A stretch of DNA of 64,000 nucleotides from Pseudomonas asuensis (GCF_014646755.1 NZ_BMNW01000009.1:124001-188000), one strand, 5' to 3'; counted from the stretch's first letter, positions 16,080-26,262 are shown. Numbers and translations are program-made. Notes: generated by a model from the letters alone, not told the origin.

Positions 16080-18380
16080 ATGGCCACGAAAAACGTTAAT
16101 CGTTTTCGAATTCTTATGATGGTGTCTGGTCTTGTGCTGGGAGGCGGTAGCGGTTCGGCCTTTGCGGTTGGGCTTGGCAATATCACGCTTCAGTCAGCCC
16201 TTTACCAGCCTCTCAATGCTCGAATCGAGCTTGTGGATATAGGTGGCCTTGAGGCCAGTGACTTTCATATTGGTCTTGCCTCTAACGACGAGTTTGCTCG
16301 TGCTGGTCTGGATCGTACTCACTTCCTGAGCGACATAAGCTTCACGCCAGTTATTGAATCAGGGCGTAGGAGCTATATTCGGGTGACGTCTGCTCGTCCG
16401 GTTAATGAACCGTATTTGAGCTTTCTCGTGGGCTTGGAGTTACCCGGAGGTCGGCAGCTGCGGGAGTTCACCGTATTGGTGGATCCGCCTGGTTATCGTG
16501 TGCCTGCCAGCTCAGTGGCAAGCCGTAGCGACAGTTATGCGCAGGTAGCAGCCCCGCGTCCCGTTACGCCCCGTGCCCCACGATCTTCAGCTTCAGCCCC
16601 TGTGCCTGCACCGCGCCCTGGCCTCCAGGCAGGTACTGCTACCTATACAACGCGAGCAAATGACACGCTGTGGCAGATTGCGCAGAGTCTGGTTCGCCAG
16701 GCAGGTAAGGGCTCCGTTCAGCAAACAATGGATGATTTGTATTCGCTGAATACCACTGCATTTACAGCAGGTGATATTCATCGGTTGAGAGTAGGGCAAA
16801 CCTTACGTCTTCCGGTTGAGTTTTCTGCGCGAGCCGCGGCAGGTGAACAAGGCGCCATATCAGCTCCTTCTCCAGTTGCAGGGCAAGGTGCTGCACATGA
16901 GCAGCGTGCATTGCCAGAGGTACCTGTAACCCCAGCATCGGTACAGGTTGAAGAGGGGCAGGCAGCGTCCGCAGTTGCTGCGCAGCAGGATCAGTTGCTG
17001 CTACGTATGGCTGAGCTGCAAACTCAACTAGAAGAGCTTCAAACTCGTTTGGATGAGACTGTAAAAAGCAAGGATAACCAGATCATGGCCTTGCAACAGG
17101 AGGTCGCTCAGTTGCGCTCCTCCGTTGACTCAGGCGGTGTAGCAGCTCCAGTAAATCCGTCTTTGATCCAGGCTCAACCGAGTCTTCCAGATAACAGTGC
17201 CGTAATAGCTCCGTCATCGTCACAAGATCCCTCGCAGGCCGCCACTATCGCTCCGCCTGCTACACCTGCGCTACCTGAAGAGAACGCCCCAAAGGTCACA
17301 GATGATGCTGCCTCTCCAATGCCGGTGCAGGCTGATGCGGAGCCGGGAAGCAGCTTTTCATCCTATTATCTGTGGCTCGTTCCCTTGGCGGCCTTGCTAG
17401 TGGCTGCTCTGGCTGCGCTACGTCGTCGGCGCACAAAAGAAGAGTCGGCAGCTACAGTGGTTGCTGAGATGCCCAATGAAGTTGAGCCTGAGCGTCATAA
17501 CCATGTCCTCGTGCCGCTTGTCGAGCCAGCCGTCATTGCGAGCCATCCTAAACCAGATGTCTCCAAGCCTCAGACGCCTATCATCCAACAGGCTACGCGC
17601 AAGGTTGACGATGAATTTTTGGGGCGCGCTGAAATTTATCTGGCATATGGGCGTTATAACCAGGCGCGAGAAGTGCTAGAGGAGGGCATCAAAGAACAGC
17701 CGGATCGGCTGGATATGCGCATGATGCTGCTTCAGGTGCTGGCTGCATTAGGTGAGAGAAAGCTATTTGCTGTCCAGGAAGCAGCTGTACGAGAATTGGG
17801 TGGCGATGCGCAAGCGATCGAGCAGCTAAAAGCACTTCTTCCGGGTATGGTTCAAGAGGTAACTGAAGAGCAGCCCTTTGAAGCAAATGAGAAAGAGCTC
17901 CTGGAGGAGTCGTTTGATTTACCTGATGATCTAGAAGAACAGTGGAAGCCTCAGCTTGATTTAAGGGCCGATGAAATGAAGCCCACTCAAGCCGATATCG
18001 AGAATTTCGATCTGGATTTGCAGGATTTGAGTTTTGACGACGCCATCGCCCTGACGGAGCTATTGGATGCTGAACAGGGACATGAAAAGGCAAAGCCTGC
18101 TGAATCGACTGATGACTTTCCTTATACCTTAGGAGAGCTGCCCTCAGTAGACGAGCTGGATATGCCTTTGGACGAGCATTTCGCTGGTCACATGCCAAGC
18201 GCTTCGGTGGCAGATAATGAGCTGAATGACTATCCAGCCAGCCCACTATTGCAGCAAGCCAAGACCTGCATGCAGCAAGGGGATATGCGTGCGGCTAGTG
18301 CTATTCTTCAGCGAATCCTTAATGAAGGAGACGATGCTCAACGCCATGAGGCTGAAGTGCTGCTGGCGCGTATCGCCTAA
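16080..18380 (+). CDS. FimV-like LysM-domain inner-membrane protein
   Basis: A 766-residue FimV-type protein that probably tethers peptidoglycan to cytoplasmic partners. Visible parts: a signal-like N-terminus (1-29); the FimV N-terminal domain (GLGNITLQSALYQPLNARIEL, about 31-51); a LysM module (YTTRANDTLWQIAQSL onwards, about 187-247); a coiled-coil (about 300-350); a Pro/Ala/Ser-rich linker; one membrane helix (YLWLVPLAALLVAALAAL, about 430-448); and an acidic cytoplasmic part ending in a TPR-like C-terminal motif (PLLQQAKTCMQQGDM, about 720-734). It is shorter than the P. aeruginosa FimV near truA and, by neighbourhood, corresponds to the FimV-like paralogue beside plpD. Confidence 0.85.
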   Translation: MATKNVNRFRILMMVSGLVLGGGSGSAFAVGLGNITLQSALYQPLNARIELVDIGGLEASDFHIGLASNDEFARAGLDRTHFLSDISFTPVIESGRRSYIRVTSARPVNEPYLSFLVGLELPGGRQLREFTVLVDPPGYRVPASSVASRSDSYAQVAAPRPVTPRAPRSSASAPVPAPRPGLQAGTATYTTRANDTLWQIAQSLVRQAGKGSVQQTMDDLYSLNTTAFTAGDIHRLRVGQTLRLPVEFSARAAAGEQGAISAPSPVAGQGAAHEQRALPEVPVTPASVQVEEGQAASAVAAQQDQLLLRMAELQTQLEELQTRLDETVKSKDNQIMALQQEVAQLRSSVDSGGVAAPVNPSLIQAQPSLPDNSAVIAPSSSQDPSQAATIAPPATPALPEENAPKVTDDAASPMPVQADAEPGSSFSSYYLWLVPLAALLVAALAALRRRRTKEESAATVVAEMPNEVEPERHNHVLVPLVEPAVIASHPKPDVSKPQTPIIQQATRKVDDEFLGRAEIYLAYGRYNQAREVLEEGIKEQPDRLDMRMMLLQVLAALGERKLFAVQEAAVRELGGDAQAIEQLKALLPGMVQEVTEEQPFEANEKELLEESFDLPDDLEEQWKPQLDLRADEMKPTQADIENFDLDLQDLSFDDAIALTELLDAEQGHEKAKPAESTDDFPYTLGELPSVDELDMPLDEHFAGHMPSASVADNELNDYPASPLLQQAKTCMQQGDMRAASAILQRILNEGDDAQRHEAEVLLARIA

Positions 18381-18408
18381 CACGCGCTTACGGTTAAATG
18401 CCTGAACC

Positions 18409-20616
18409 TTAGAAGTTATTTCCAAGATTCAGGTAAACCGCCCGCTGGCCATCATCGTTCAGGCCATAACTAAAGTTAAGTGGGCCTAAGGGCGTATCGA
18501 ATCCCAGGAAAACGCTGCCTGCAGTAATTGAACCGCTGTCATAGCTATTTCCGTTGTTCCAGATGCGTCCTTGCTCAAGGCTTCCGCCTAGATAGACAGG
18601 AAAATCGAGCGGCAGGAGCGAGCGTTCAGTCATGCGGCGATAATAAATTAGTCGTCCCAATCTATAGTTTTGACCCGACAAGGCATCCTGGCGATAACCT
18701 GACAGCTGCCTCGCACCACCTAGCAGATAACTGCTGGTTACAGTGTCGATGTCATTAAACGTTCGGCCGTATTGCCCACCCAGTACTACGGTGCTTTGGC
18801 CGAAGGTCAATGCCTTATCTAACTTGAACTCCATCTGCTGGTAGCGCTCATCTGAGCCTAGACTTGTATCGAATTGGCGCAGAGTGAGGGAGATATCTTC
18901 CCCTTCATGAGGAAAGTCGACGTTATCCATAGTGTCGAATGAATACTTCAGTTCATAAAAACCTTCACTGAAGGTATCGGTTGGCAGGCCTGGATTGCCT
19001 ATATGAACTTTTGTCTTGCCCCAGCGTTGACCAACGCCAAAGCGAATCTCTCCGTTGTTGTTAATCTGCCTTCCAATATTGACTCCGTACCCATACCGCT
19101 CGCGACGATATTCGGCTACTGGATCGTTGTCCTGAATGGATTCGATGTTTTGGGTATCCGTACTTAAATAGGGCGCAAAGAAATACCGTGAGCCTACATC
19201 CAAGGGCTGGTAAAACTCAGTGTAAAGCTCCTGCTTGTCGCCGATCTGCAGGCGGGTTAGCCATTCGGCACCTAGTGTATTAATACCGTTTATCCGATAG
19301 CTGGCACCTATGTTGAAAGCGCTATCGCCTTTCATGTCGTCAGATAGGCTCAGGCCTAGCCGTAAAAAGTCAGTACCGCTGCGCTTTCCAAGCGCATGAA
19401 TCACGAGGGCGTTATCATCTTCGCCTTTCTTTTTCTGTCTGACGATGCGGTATTCCACCTGGTCGAAGTAGTCGAGCCCATAAATGGTGCCCATGTCATC
19501 CTTAAGTTTTTCTAAATCAAGCGGCTCGCCCAGTGACTGGCGTATGTAATGCCGAATGACAGTGTTGCTCACCTTGGAGTTATTCTCGATCCGTATTTCG
19601 GTGATGATAGGGTTTCGCTGTCCTGGCTGGCGCGCTATGGAGAGTGCAATATCGGTGTCATCAATAGGTGCCCGCCTTAAACTGGCCAGGCGGGAGGACA
19701 AGGATTGGGTAGCGCGATAACCTGCATCAATCAACTCGTTAACGCTGCCAAAATCAGCGCTTGTATAAGCTGCGAGAGGCGGCTCAATCAGAATGTCTTC
19801 GGCTGTCAGCGTTGCTAGCTGAGCTTCGGAATTATTGCGGGTCATTAATGTGGTGGACTGATTCAGCACGTCTACGACGGTAGTAAGTTCCTTACGTTTA
19901 AGCAGGGGAGTACCGATATCGACTGCAATGACCATATCTACCCCCATGCTGCGAGCCACATCGATAGGGATATTGTCGACCATGCCACCATCAACGAGCA
20001 GCCGACCCTCTACATCAACCGGAGCAAATACGGCAGGAATCGACATGCTAGCCCGAATGGCGCGTGGTAGGTGACCTTTACTGAATATAACCTTTTCACC
20101 CGTCACGATATCGGTCGCAACAGCCCGAAAAGGAATGGCGAGTTTGTCAAAATTTCGTGTTTCGCTCGTATGAACCAACAGGCTTTCAAGCAGCATTGAG
20201 AGGTTTTGCCCCTGAATGACGCCAATAGGAAGTCCTAGGGTTCCATCGTCTCGAAAGCTGAGCTGCTGCTTGATAAGAAAGTCGCGATCATCCTGCTTTC
20301 GGCGAAAAGGAACATCCTGGCGGGGCGGCTGATCCGAAAGCACTTGCTGCCAGTCCATCTCTTTGGCGATGCGCTCGATTTCATCTACCTTATAGCCAGC
20401 TGCATACAAACCGCCAATAACTGCGCCCATGCTGGTGCCTGCAATGGCATCGACATGGATACCTTGTTCTTCCAGTGCCTTCAAAACGCCGATATGAGCG
20501 AGCCCACGCGCTGCGCCTCCAGACAATACCAGCCCTATTTTAGGATGAGTTTGATCGCTCCATGAAAGGATTGGTAGTAACAGTAATAAGCAAAGAACTA
20601 GGTAGCGCATGAGCAA
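18409..20616 (-). CDS. plpD: PlpD-type patatin-like phospholipase, type Vd autotransporter
   Basis: A 735-residue outer-membrane protein that carries its own passenger phospholipase. Order: signal peptide (1-19); patatin domain with oxyanion loop SGGAARG (31-37), nucleophile GTSMG (Ser61) and DGG (Asp208), forming the Ser-Asp dyad; a POTRA domain (about 335-410, EIRIENNSKVSNTVIRHYIRQ); and a 16-strand BamA-like barrel ending in Phe (YLNLGNNF), the usual outer-membrane signature. This is the layout of P. aeruginosa PlpD, with near-identical catalytic positions. It converges on the FimV-like gene with a 28-base gap. Confidence 0.93.
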   Translation of the reverse strand: MLMRYLVLCLLLLLPILSWSDQTHPKIGLVLSGGAARGLAHIGVLKALEEQGIHVDAIAGTSMGAVIGGLYAAGYKVDEIERIAKEMDWQQVLSDQPPRQDVPFRRKQDDRDFLIKQQLSFRDDGTLGLPIGVIQGQNLSMLLESLLVHTSETRNFDKLAIPFRAVATDIVTGEKVIFSKGHLPRAIRASMSIPAVFAPVDVEGRLLVDGGMVDNIPIDVARSMGVDMVIAVDIGTPLLKRKELTTVVDVLNQSTTLMTRNNSEAQLATLTAEDILIEPPLAAYTSADFGSVNELIDAGYRATQSLSSRLASLRRAPIDDTDIALSIARQPGQRNPIITEIRIENNSKVSNTVIRHYIRQSLGEPLDLEKLKDDMGTIYGLDYFDQVEYRIVRQKKKGEDDNALVIHALGKRSGTDFLRLGLSLSDDMKGDSAFNIGASYRINGINTLGAEWLTRLQIGDKQELYTEFYQPLDVGSRYFFAPYLSTDTQNIESIQDNDPVAEYRRERYGYGVNIGRQINNNGEIRFGVGQRWGKTKVHIGNPGLPTDTFSEGFYELKYSFDTMDNVDFPHEGEDISLTLRQFDTSLGSDERYQQMEFKLDKALTFGQSTVVLGGQYGRTFNDIDTVTSSYLLGGARQLSGYRQDALSGQNYRLGRLIYYRRMTERSLLPLDFPVYLGGSLEQGRIWNNGNSYDSGSITAGSVFLGFDTPLGPLNFSYGLNDDGQRAVYLNLGNNF

Positions 20617-20675
20617 GCCACGGGCAGGCGAAAGAAGAGCAGCTTATTATAAGCAGGTGAAAAAAGGAGTATGAG

Positions 20676-20957
20676 ATGACTGAGCAAAAGCCAGAGGTGA
20701 TTATTACCTATTGCACACAGTGCCAGTGGCTGCTACGAGCAGCTTGGATGGCGCAGGAACTGTTAAGTACTTTCGCTACTGATTTGGGTAAGGTCAGTCT
20801 CGCGCCATCGACAGGCGGTACTTTTCAAATTACTTGTGATGGGGCTCTCATATGGGAGAGAAAAAGAGATGGAGGCTTTCCTGAAGCCAAGGCCTTGAAA
20901 CAACGTGTTCGTGACCTTATTAATCCGGAGAGGGATTTAGGTCATAGTGATCGGTAA
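20676..20957 (+). CDS. SelT/SelW/SelH (Rdx) family thioredoxin-like protein
   Basis: A 93-residue thioredoxin-fold protein of the Rdx family. The redox motif CTQC (Cys13, Cys16) replaces the Cys-X-X-Sec of the selenoprotein forms, followed by the family region WLLRAAWMAQELLSTF and the later GGTFQITCDG and GGFPEAKALKQRVRD. GGAG precedes the ATG. It is probably a small cytoplasmic oxidoreductase with an unknown partner. It converges on cspD and the two share a 13-bp stem-loop. Confidence 0.9.
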   Translation: MTEQKPEVIITYCTQCQWLLRAAWMAQELLSTFATDLGKVSLAPSTGGTFQITCDGALIWERKRDGGFPEAKALKQRVRDLINPERDLGHSDR

Positions 20958-20971
20958 GGTAAGCAAGATTC

Positions 20972-21003
20972 TATGCCTGAGCAGTATAAGCTGCTCAGGC
21001 ATA
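20972..21003. terminator. bidirectional hairpin between the SelW-like gene and cspD
   Basis: A 13-bp stem, TATGCCTGAGCAG with CTGCTCAGGCATA, has a six-base loop and lies between two convergent genes. The T-tail is poor in both directions, but position and symmetry support a shared terminator. Confidence 0.6.
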
Positions 21004-21019
21004 AACACGAATCCTGACG

Positions 21020-21292
21020 TTACACCTCGGAAGTCATTCTTGCATCGGCAGGCTCGCTGATTCGTTCAGTTCTTGCCGGTACGGCTACTTCCGCAGCGCG
21101 AATATTGACGGCATGCAAACCTTTGGGACCTTGTATGATCTCAAAATTCACGGCCTGGCCAGCTTTCAGTGTTCGATAGCCGTCCATCTGAATTGCTGAA
21201 TAATGAGCGAATAGGTCTTCATCGCTTCCTTCCGCTACTATGAAGCCGTATCCCTTGGCATTGTTGAACCACTTGACTTTGCCGCTGAGCAT
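21020..21292 (-). CDS. cspD: Cold-shock-like protein CspD
   Basis: A 90-residue single-stranded nucleic-acid-binding protein. The cold-shock domain shows RNP1 KGYGFIV and the RNP2-like [10 protein letters not shown] tail of about 20 residues after the domain distinguishes CspD from the shorter CspA type. In E. coli CspD is a growth-phase-induced replication inhibitor. The reading frame extends 26 codons farther upstream, but ATG at 21292 ([11 protein letters not shown]) is the conserved family start. It diverges from clpS, a conserved arrangement in gammaproteobacteria. Confidence 0.94.
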   Translation of the reverse strand: MLSGKVKWFNNAKGYGFIVAEGSDEDLFAHYSAIQMDGYRTLKAGQAVNFEIIQGPKGLHAVNIRAAEVAVPARTERISEPADARMTSEV

Positions 21293-21519
21293 GCTGGCAT
21301 CCCTCTGCAAAGGACTCCACAGGTGGAGTATTATCCCACTACAGTCCCGTTCAGATAGTCTTGAACGCACTAAAACACGGAACCCCTGGTACCCTTATGG
21401 GTATCCAAAGGTTTTAACACCCTTTTAGGGTTAGTCAAGGCGATGCGGTATTCGCCTGAGAAGTAGATCAAGGTCTTTGCGGACCTTCTAATCCATTCAC
21501 TAGAAAAAATTTCTTGAGC

Positions 21520-21879
21520 ATGCATCCAATCAGCCATATTCGACTAACATCAGAACAAGGCCCTTCACATCACGAGGATGACGGTGCAGGCCTGGCTGTC
21601 CAGGAAGCAAAACCTGCATTGAAGGCTCCGTCGTTGTATAAGGTACTTATGTTCAACGACGACTACACCCCGATGGAGTTTGTTGTTGAGGTGCTTGAGA
21701 AGTTCTTTAGCATGAATCGTGAACAGGCCACACAGATAATGTTGGTCGTTCATACCCAAGGTAAAGCCGTGTGTGGAGTCTTTACTCGCGACATTGCTGA
21801 AACCAAGGCCATGCAAGTGAATCAATATGCTAGGGAGAGCCAGCATCCGCTCCTTTGTGAGATTGAAATAGAAAGTTGA
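21520..21879 (+). CDS. clpS: ATP-dependent Clp protease adaptor ClpS
   Basis: A 119-residue N-degron recognition adaptor that hands substrates with Leu, Phe, Trp or Tyr N-termini to ClpAP. The core [20 protein letters not shown] (about 40-59) carries the N-end pocket residues, and [11 protein letters not shown] and ETKAMQV follow as in the family. ATG at 21520 gives the usual pseudomonad N-terminus; TTG two codons upstream is possible. It is 26 bases before clpA and clearly in the same operon. Confidence 0.96.
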   Translation: MHPISHIRLTSEQGPSHHEDDGAGLAVQEAKPALKAPSLYKVLMFNDDYTPMEFVVEVLEKFFSMNREQATQIMLVVHTQGKAVCGVFTRDIAETKAMQVNQYARESQHPLLCEIEIES

Positions 21880-21905
21880 TCTGTGCCTGGCTATGAGGTG
21901 AAGCT

Positions 21906-24173
21906 ATGTTGAATCGTGAGCTCGAAGTCACCCTCAATCTTGCCTTCAAGGAGGCAAGAACGAAGCGTCATGAATTCATGACTGTCGAACACCTCCTCCT
22001 CGCGTTGCTGGATAACGAAGCGGCTGCAACAGTGCTTCGTGCATGTGGTGCAAACATGGATAAGTTGCGGCGGGATTTAAACGAGTTTATCGACTCGACG
22101 ACTCCGCTTATCCCGCAGCAAGATGAAGAGCGTGAAACCCAGCCTACGCTTGGTTTTCAGCGTGTCCTGCAGCGTGCCGTTTTCCATGTGCAAAGTTCCG
22201 GCAAGCGAGAGGTAACCGGAGCGAACGTCCTTGTTGCCATTTTTTCAGAGCAAGAAAGCCAGGCGGTCTTTTTGCTTAAGCAGCAAAGCGTTGCGCGTAT
22301 CGATGTCGTTAATTTTATTGCTCATGGAATCTCCAAGGTGCCTGGCACTAACGAGAGAGATCAGGAGCAGGACCAGCCTGACGAGGAGGGGGGAGAAACA
22401 ACCGCCAGTAACCATCCTCTTGAGGCGTATGCAAGTAACCTGAATGAACTCGCACGCCAGGGTCGTATTGATCCTCTGGTGGGTCGTGAGAATGAAGTTG
22501 AGCGTGTTGCGCAGATTCTGGCTCGTCGCCGCAAAAATAATCCTTTGCTGGTAGGTGAGGCAGGTGTCGGTAAGACCGCTATTGCTGAAGGCTTGGCCAA
22601 GCGCATTGTGGATGGGCAAGTGCCGGATCTGCTTGCAGATAGCGTTGTTTATTCACTGGACTTAGGCGCCTTGTTGGCGGGCACTAAATACCGCGGCGAT
22701 TTCGAGAAGCGCTTCAAGGCGTTACTCCATGAGCTACGTAAGCGCCCCCATGCCGTATTGTTCATTGACGAGATTCATACAATCATTGGTGCAGGTGCTG
22801 CATCGGGTGGTGTGATGGATGCGTCCAACCTGCTAAAGCCTCTCTTGTCTTCGGGTGAAATTCGCTGCATAGGCTCTACAACCTTCCAGGAATTCCGTGG
22901 CATTTTCGAGAAAGACCGTGCTTTGGCCCGTCGCTTCCAGAAAGTCGATGTGGTGGAGCCTTCGGTTGATGATACTGTCGGTATCCTGCGAGGCCTGAAG
23001 GCTCGCTTCGAGCAGCACCATGGCATTGAGTACAGCGACGAAGCACTGCGTGCAGCAGCTGATTTGGCGGCTCGTTACATCAATGATCGCCATATGCCCG
23101 ATAAGGCCATTGACGTTATTGATGAAGCAGGGGCTTTCCAGCGTCTGCAGCCTGAATCAAAGCGTGTTCAGCGTATTGAAGTGGCGCAGGTTGAGGATAT
23201 TGTTGCCAAGATTGCCCGGATTCCTCCAAAGACTGTCAATACGTCCGACAAGGAATTGCTACGTAACCTGGAGCGTGACCTCAAGCTGACTGTCTTTGGT
23301 CAGGACATGGCAATCGATTCACTATCGACTGCCATTAAACTTTCTCGCGCAGGCCTTAAATCTCCAGACAAACCGGTTGGTTCCTTCCTGTTTGCTGGTC
23401 CTACGGGTGTTGGTAAAACCGAGGTGGCAAGGCAGCTGGCAAAGGCGCTGGGTATCGAATTGATCCGATTTGATATGTCGGAGTACATGGAGCGTCATAC
23501 CGTTTCGCGTCTGATTGGTGCGCCTCCCGGTTATGTGGGCTTTGACCAGGGTGGCCTGTTGACTGAGGCCATAACAAAAACGCCACATTGTGTGCTTCTG
23601 CTTGATGAGATCGAAAAGGCGCACCCAGAGGTATTCAACCTGCTCCTGCAAGTCATGGACCACGGTACACTTACGGATAATAACGGCCGCAAGGCTGACT
23701 TCCGTAACGTCATTGTAATCCTGACTACTAACGCCGGTGCGGAGACAGCTTCTCGTGCCTCGATCGGCTTTACCTTGCAGGATCATTCAACCGACGCTAT
23801 GGAGGTTATCAAGAAGAGCTTTACGCCGGAGTTCCGCAACCGTCTGGATACCATTATCCAGTTCGGCCGTCTCAGTCATGAGACTATCAAGAGTATCGTG
23901 GATAAATTCCTTACTGAGCTGCAAGCTCAGCTGGAAGATAAGCGTGTTCAGCTTGAAGTTTCAGATGCTGCTCGCGGTTGGCTGGCGACTAATGGCTATG
24001 ATCCTCAAATGGGAGCACGGCCTATGGCGCGCCTCATTCAGGATAAGATCAAGCGGCCCCTGGCTGAAGAAATCTTGTTCGGTGAGCTTGCTGAGCATGG
24101 TGGTGTGGTTCATATCGATCTCAAGGGTGATGAGTTGGCCTTTGAGTATGAGACCACGGCAGAACCTGCATAA
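21906..24173 (+). CDS. clpA: ATP-dependent Clp protease ATP-binding subunit ClpA
   Basis: A 755-residue AAA+ unfoldase that feeds ClpP. It has two N-terminal Clp repeats (1-145), an acidic linker, D1 with Walker A GEAGVGKT and sensor GSTTFQEFR, and D2 with Walker A GPTGVGKTEVA and Walker B LLLDEIEKAHPEVF. The lack of a long middle domain separates it from ClpB. It follows clpS and is closed by a strong palindromic terminator shared with infA. clpP is not in this window. Confidence 0.98.
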   Translation: MLNRELEVTLNLAFKEARTKRHEFMTVEHLLLALLDNEAAATVLRACGANMDKLRRDLNEFIDSTTPLIPQQDEERETQPTLGFQRVLQRAVFHVQSSGKREVTGANVLVAIFSEQESQAVFLLKQQSVARIDVVNFIAHGISKVPGTNERDQEQDQPDEEGGETTASNHPLEAYASNLNELARQGRIDPLVGRENEVERVAQILARRRKNNPLLVGEAGVGKTAIAEGLAKRIVDGQVPDLLADSVVYSLDLGALLAGTKYRGDFEKRFKALLHELRKRPHAVLFIDEIHTIIGAGAASGGVMDASNLLKPLLSSGEIRCIGSTTFQEFRGIFEKDRALARRFQKVDVVEPSVDDTVGILRGLKARFEQHHGIEYSDEALRAAADLAARYINDRHMPDKAIDVIDEAGAFQRLQPESKRVQRIEVAQVEDIVAKIARIPPKTVNTSDKELLRNLERDLKLTVFGQDMAIDSLSTAIKLSRAGLKSPDKPVGSFLFAGPTGVGKTEVARQLAKALGIELIRFDMSEYMERHTVSRLIGAPPGYVGFDQGGLLTEAITKTPHCVLLLDEIEKAHPEVFNLLLQVMDHGTLTDNNGRKADFRNVIVILTTNAGAETASRASIGFTLQDHSTDAMEVIKKSFTPEFRNRLDTIIQFGRLSHETIKSIVDKFLTELQAQLEDKRVQLEVSDAARGWLATNGYDPQMGARPMARLIQDKIKRPLAEEILFGELAEHGGVVHIDLKGDELAFEYETTAEPA

Positions 24174-24181
24174 GGTTTTGC

Positions 24182-24219
24182 CCACAAAAAAGCCCGGCAT
24201 ATGCCGGGCTTTTTTGTGG
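24182..24219. terminator. bidirectional terminator between clpA and infA
   Basis: A perfect 38-base palindrome centred at 24200/24201. The GC-rich stem AGCCCGGCAT/ATGCCGGGCT is flanked by A6 and T6 runs, so it works as an intrinsic terminator in both directions for two convergent genes. Confidence 0.92.
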
Positions 24220-24224
24220 AGGTA

Positions 24225-24443
24225 TCAACGAGCGCGATACGTGATTCGACCTTTACTCAGATCATAGGGCGTCAGTTCCACGCGCACCTTGTCTCCGGTT
24301 AGGATACGAATGTAGTTCTTGCGCATCTTTCCAGAAATATGCGCCGTAACGACGTGCCCATTTTCCAACTCCACGCGGAACATGGTGTTAGGCAGGGTGT
24401 CGACGACAGTACCTTCCATTTCGAAGCTGTCTTCTTTCGACAT
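24225..24443 (-). CDS. infA: Translation initiation factor IF-1
   Basis: A 72-residue OB-fold protein that occupies the ribosomal A site during initiation. The sequence is the canonical one from [20 protein letters not shown] to the end GRITYRAR. It follows ate on the same strand, as in other gammaproteobacteria where infA sits beside the N-degron transferase genes. Confidence 0.98.
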
Positions 24444-24544
24444 AGGTTATGAAGCCCCTCGGTAACATAAAATTGCCTGGACCATCCAGACGGAAAATCG
24501 GCATGCATTGTGCCCGAAAAACTCAATTGATGCCATGTCTGATG

Positions 24545-25252
24545 TCAGGACACTTGAACCCATCGTTGATTAACAAAGAGTTCGATGGGCCGGTATTGAG
24601 TCTTGTAAGACATCTTCCTGCAGCCTTTGATCCAATAACCGAGATAAACCGCTTCAAGATTTAAGCGTACTGTTTCTGCAATCTGCCAAAGAATGCCAAA
24701 GGTCCCTAGGCTTCTGCGTTCCTCGTCTGGGTCGTAGAAGGTATAAACCGCAGACAGGCCGTTAGGCAATACATCAGTAACTGCAACACCAATCAATCGT
24801 TCGCCCAAGCGCATTTCATAAAAAAACGCATAAGGCAGCTCGCGAATAAGAAAGGTCGTGAATTGTTCCCGGCTTGGAGGGTACATATCGCCATCTGCAT
24901 GTCGCTCAGTAATGTAGCGTGCGTACAGGCGATAATGCTCATCCGTAAAGCGAGGTCTGCGTTTCTCAACAACAATGTCCGAATTTCGCTTCAGAATACG
25001 CTTCTGGCGTCTATCCAGAACAAAATCGGTAGCGCGAATTCGTGCCGGTATGCACGCTTTGCACTGCTGGCAGTGAGGCCGATACAGGTGGTCTCCACTG
25101 CGCCTGAAACCTAGTTCTGAAAGTTCGGCATATAGCTGGCCGCTCATAGGTTGGGCAGGGTCAAGAAAGAGTGTGGTTGCCTGCTGATCAGGCAGGTAAC
25201 TACATGTGTGCGGCTGAGTGGCGTAAAACTTCAATCGGGCCAGCTCGCTCAT
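24545..25252 (-). CDS. ate: Arginyl/leucyl-tRNA-protein transferase (Ate/Bpt family)
   Basis: Transfers an amino acid from tRNA to the N-terminus of acidic or otherwise modified substrate proteins, marking them for ClpS-ClpA. At 235 residues it has the N-terminal Cys cluster (HTCSYLPDQ and the [12 protein letters not shown] segment, about 60-72) and the GNAT-like C-terminal half ([20 protein letters not shown]-type segment; LGYWIKGC). Gammaproteobacterial members are Bpt-like leucyl (Asp/Glu) transferases or are named Ate. It lies between aat and infA. The specificity, Leu or Arg, cannot be read from sequence. Confidence 0.92.
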   Translation of the reverse strand: MSELARLKFYATQPHTCSYLPDQQATTLFLDPAQPMSGQLYAELSELGFRRSGDHLYRPHCQQCKACIPARIRATDFVLDRRQKRILKRNSDIVVEKRRPRFTDEHYRLYARYITERHADGDMYPPSREQFTTFLIRELPYAFFYEMRLGERLIGVAVTDVLPNGLSAVYTFYDPDEERRSLGTFGILWQIAETVRLNLEAVYLGYWIKGCRKMSYKTQYRPIELFVNQRWVQVS

Positions 25253-25293
25253 AATCTACCTCTAGGAAAACATGAGGAAGGTAATCAGTCCTG

Positions 25294-25983
25294 TCATGCC
25301 GGTTGCGAAGACCAGTCTGCTTTAGATGTTTCGTCCAGATATCGTGCCAAATAGTTCGAAAAATCAGTACGAGAAATGCTCGCCGCGCCAAAGCTTTCAA
25401 GATGTCGTGTCGGCATCTGGCAATCGATCAAGGCAAAGCCCCAATCCGCCAAGTGTCGAGTTAGCGTAGCAAAGCCGACTTTGGAGGCGTTATCGGTACG
25501 ACTAAACATAGACTCTCCAAAGAATAGTTTACCGATTGCCAAGCCATATAGGCCGCCGACGAGTGAGTCCTCGTCCCAGACCTCTACTGAGTGAGCAATG
25601 CCACGTCTATGAAGCTCTATATAGGCCTGCTGCATCTCGGATGTGATCCATGTGTCATCCGTGTAATCTCGTGGTTGGGAGCATCCTTGGATCACGTTTG
25701 GAAAGTCTTGGTCGAACGTTACCGTAAAGCGGCCCTGACGGATCAGTTTCGCCAAGCTGCGTGAGATGTGGATTTCTTTAGGCGCTAATACTGTTCTAGG
25801 ATCAGGTGACCACCAAAGAATAGGCTGGCCTGTCTGGAACCATGGAAAACAGCCATGGCGGTAGGCTGCAATCAAGCGATCAGGCGAAAGATCGCCGCCT
25901 ATCGCAAGCAGGCCATTAGGTTCACTCAGTGCGCTACTGAGTGGCGGAAATTGGATAAAGTCGCGTTTCAACCAAGTCGGCAT
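25294..25983 (-). CDS. aat: Leucyl/phenylalanyl-tRNA-protein transferase
   Basis: A 229-residue Aat transferase that adds Leu or Phe to proteins with N-terminal Lys or Arg, creating ClpS substrates. Family signatures: [20 protein letters not shown] and [20 protein letters not shown] near the N-terminus, then [18 protein letters not shown] and [19 protein letters not shown]. It is 41 bases upstream of ate on the same strand. With ate, clpS and clpA nearby, a near-complete N-degron pathway is encoded within 5 kb. Confidence 0.97.
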   Translation of the reverse strand: MPTWLKRDFIQFPPLSSALSEPNGLLAIGGDLSPDRLIAAYRHGCFPWFQTGQPILWWSPDPRTVLAPKEIHISRSLAKLIRQGRFTVTFDQDFPNVIQGCSQPRDYTDDTWITSEMQQAYIELHRRGIAHSVEVWDEDSLVGGLYGLAIGKLFFGESMFSRTDNASKVGFATLTRHLADWGFALIDCQMPTRHLESFGAASISRTDFSNYLARYLDETSKADWSSQPA

Positions 25984-26262
25984 GGAAGGGGAGGGGGTTA
26001 ACCAAGTAATCTTCAGGCTAACTCTGATTACCGCTAAGCGCCAGTTTTCCCTATTGATTTAAACTTTGTCGAGGAATGCTACATAACTCTTTGTCACAAC
26101 AGCAAAAGAATGTTCCAATGCATGGTTCACGGCTAAAGTCGTGGTAAAAATAGGTCATTGTTGTTGCGACTCGGTTTTTCGTATGGAACGAGCTGCGTAG
26201 AGTCGTAGAATGCTGCCTTGTTTCTTTTCATCTTCACGTTGTCGGTGCAGGAAAAGTCGCGT

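Noticed and set aside
20676-20957. Selenoprotein SelW
   Set aside because: The redox motif is CTQC with both residues encoded as Cys, so it is the Cys form, not a selenoprotein.
26218-26262. Upstream TTG start for ftsK
   Set aside because: It adds 15 residues without family similarity and lacks a ribosome site, whereas TTG 26263 follows AGGA.
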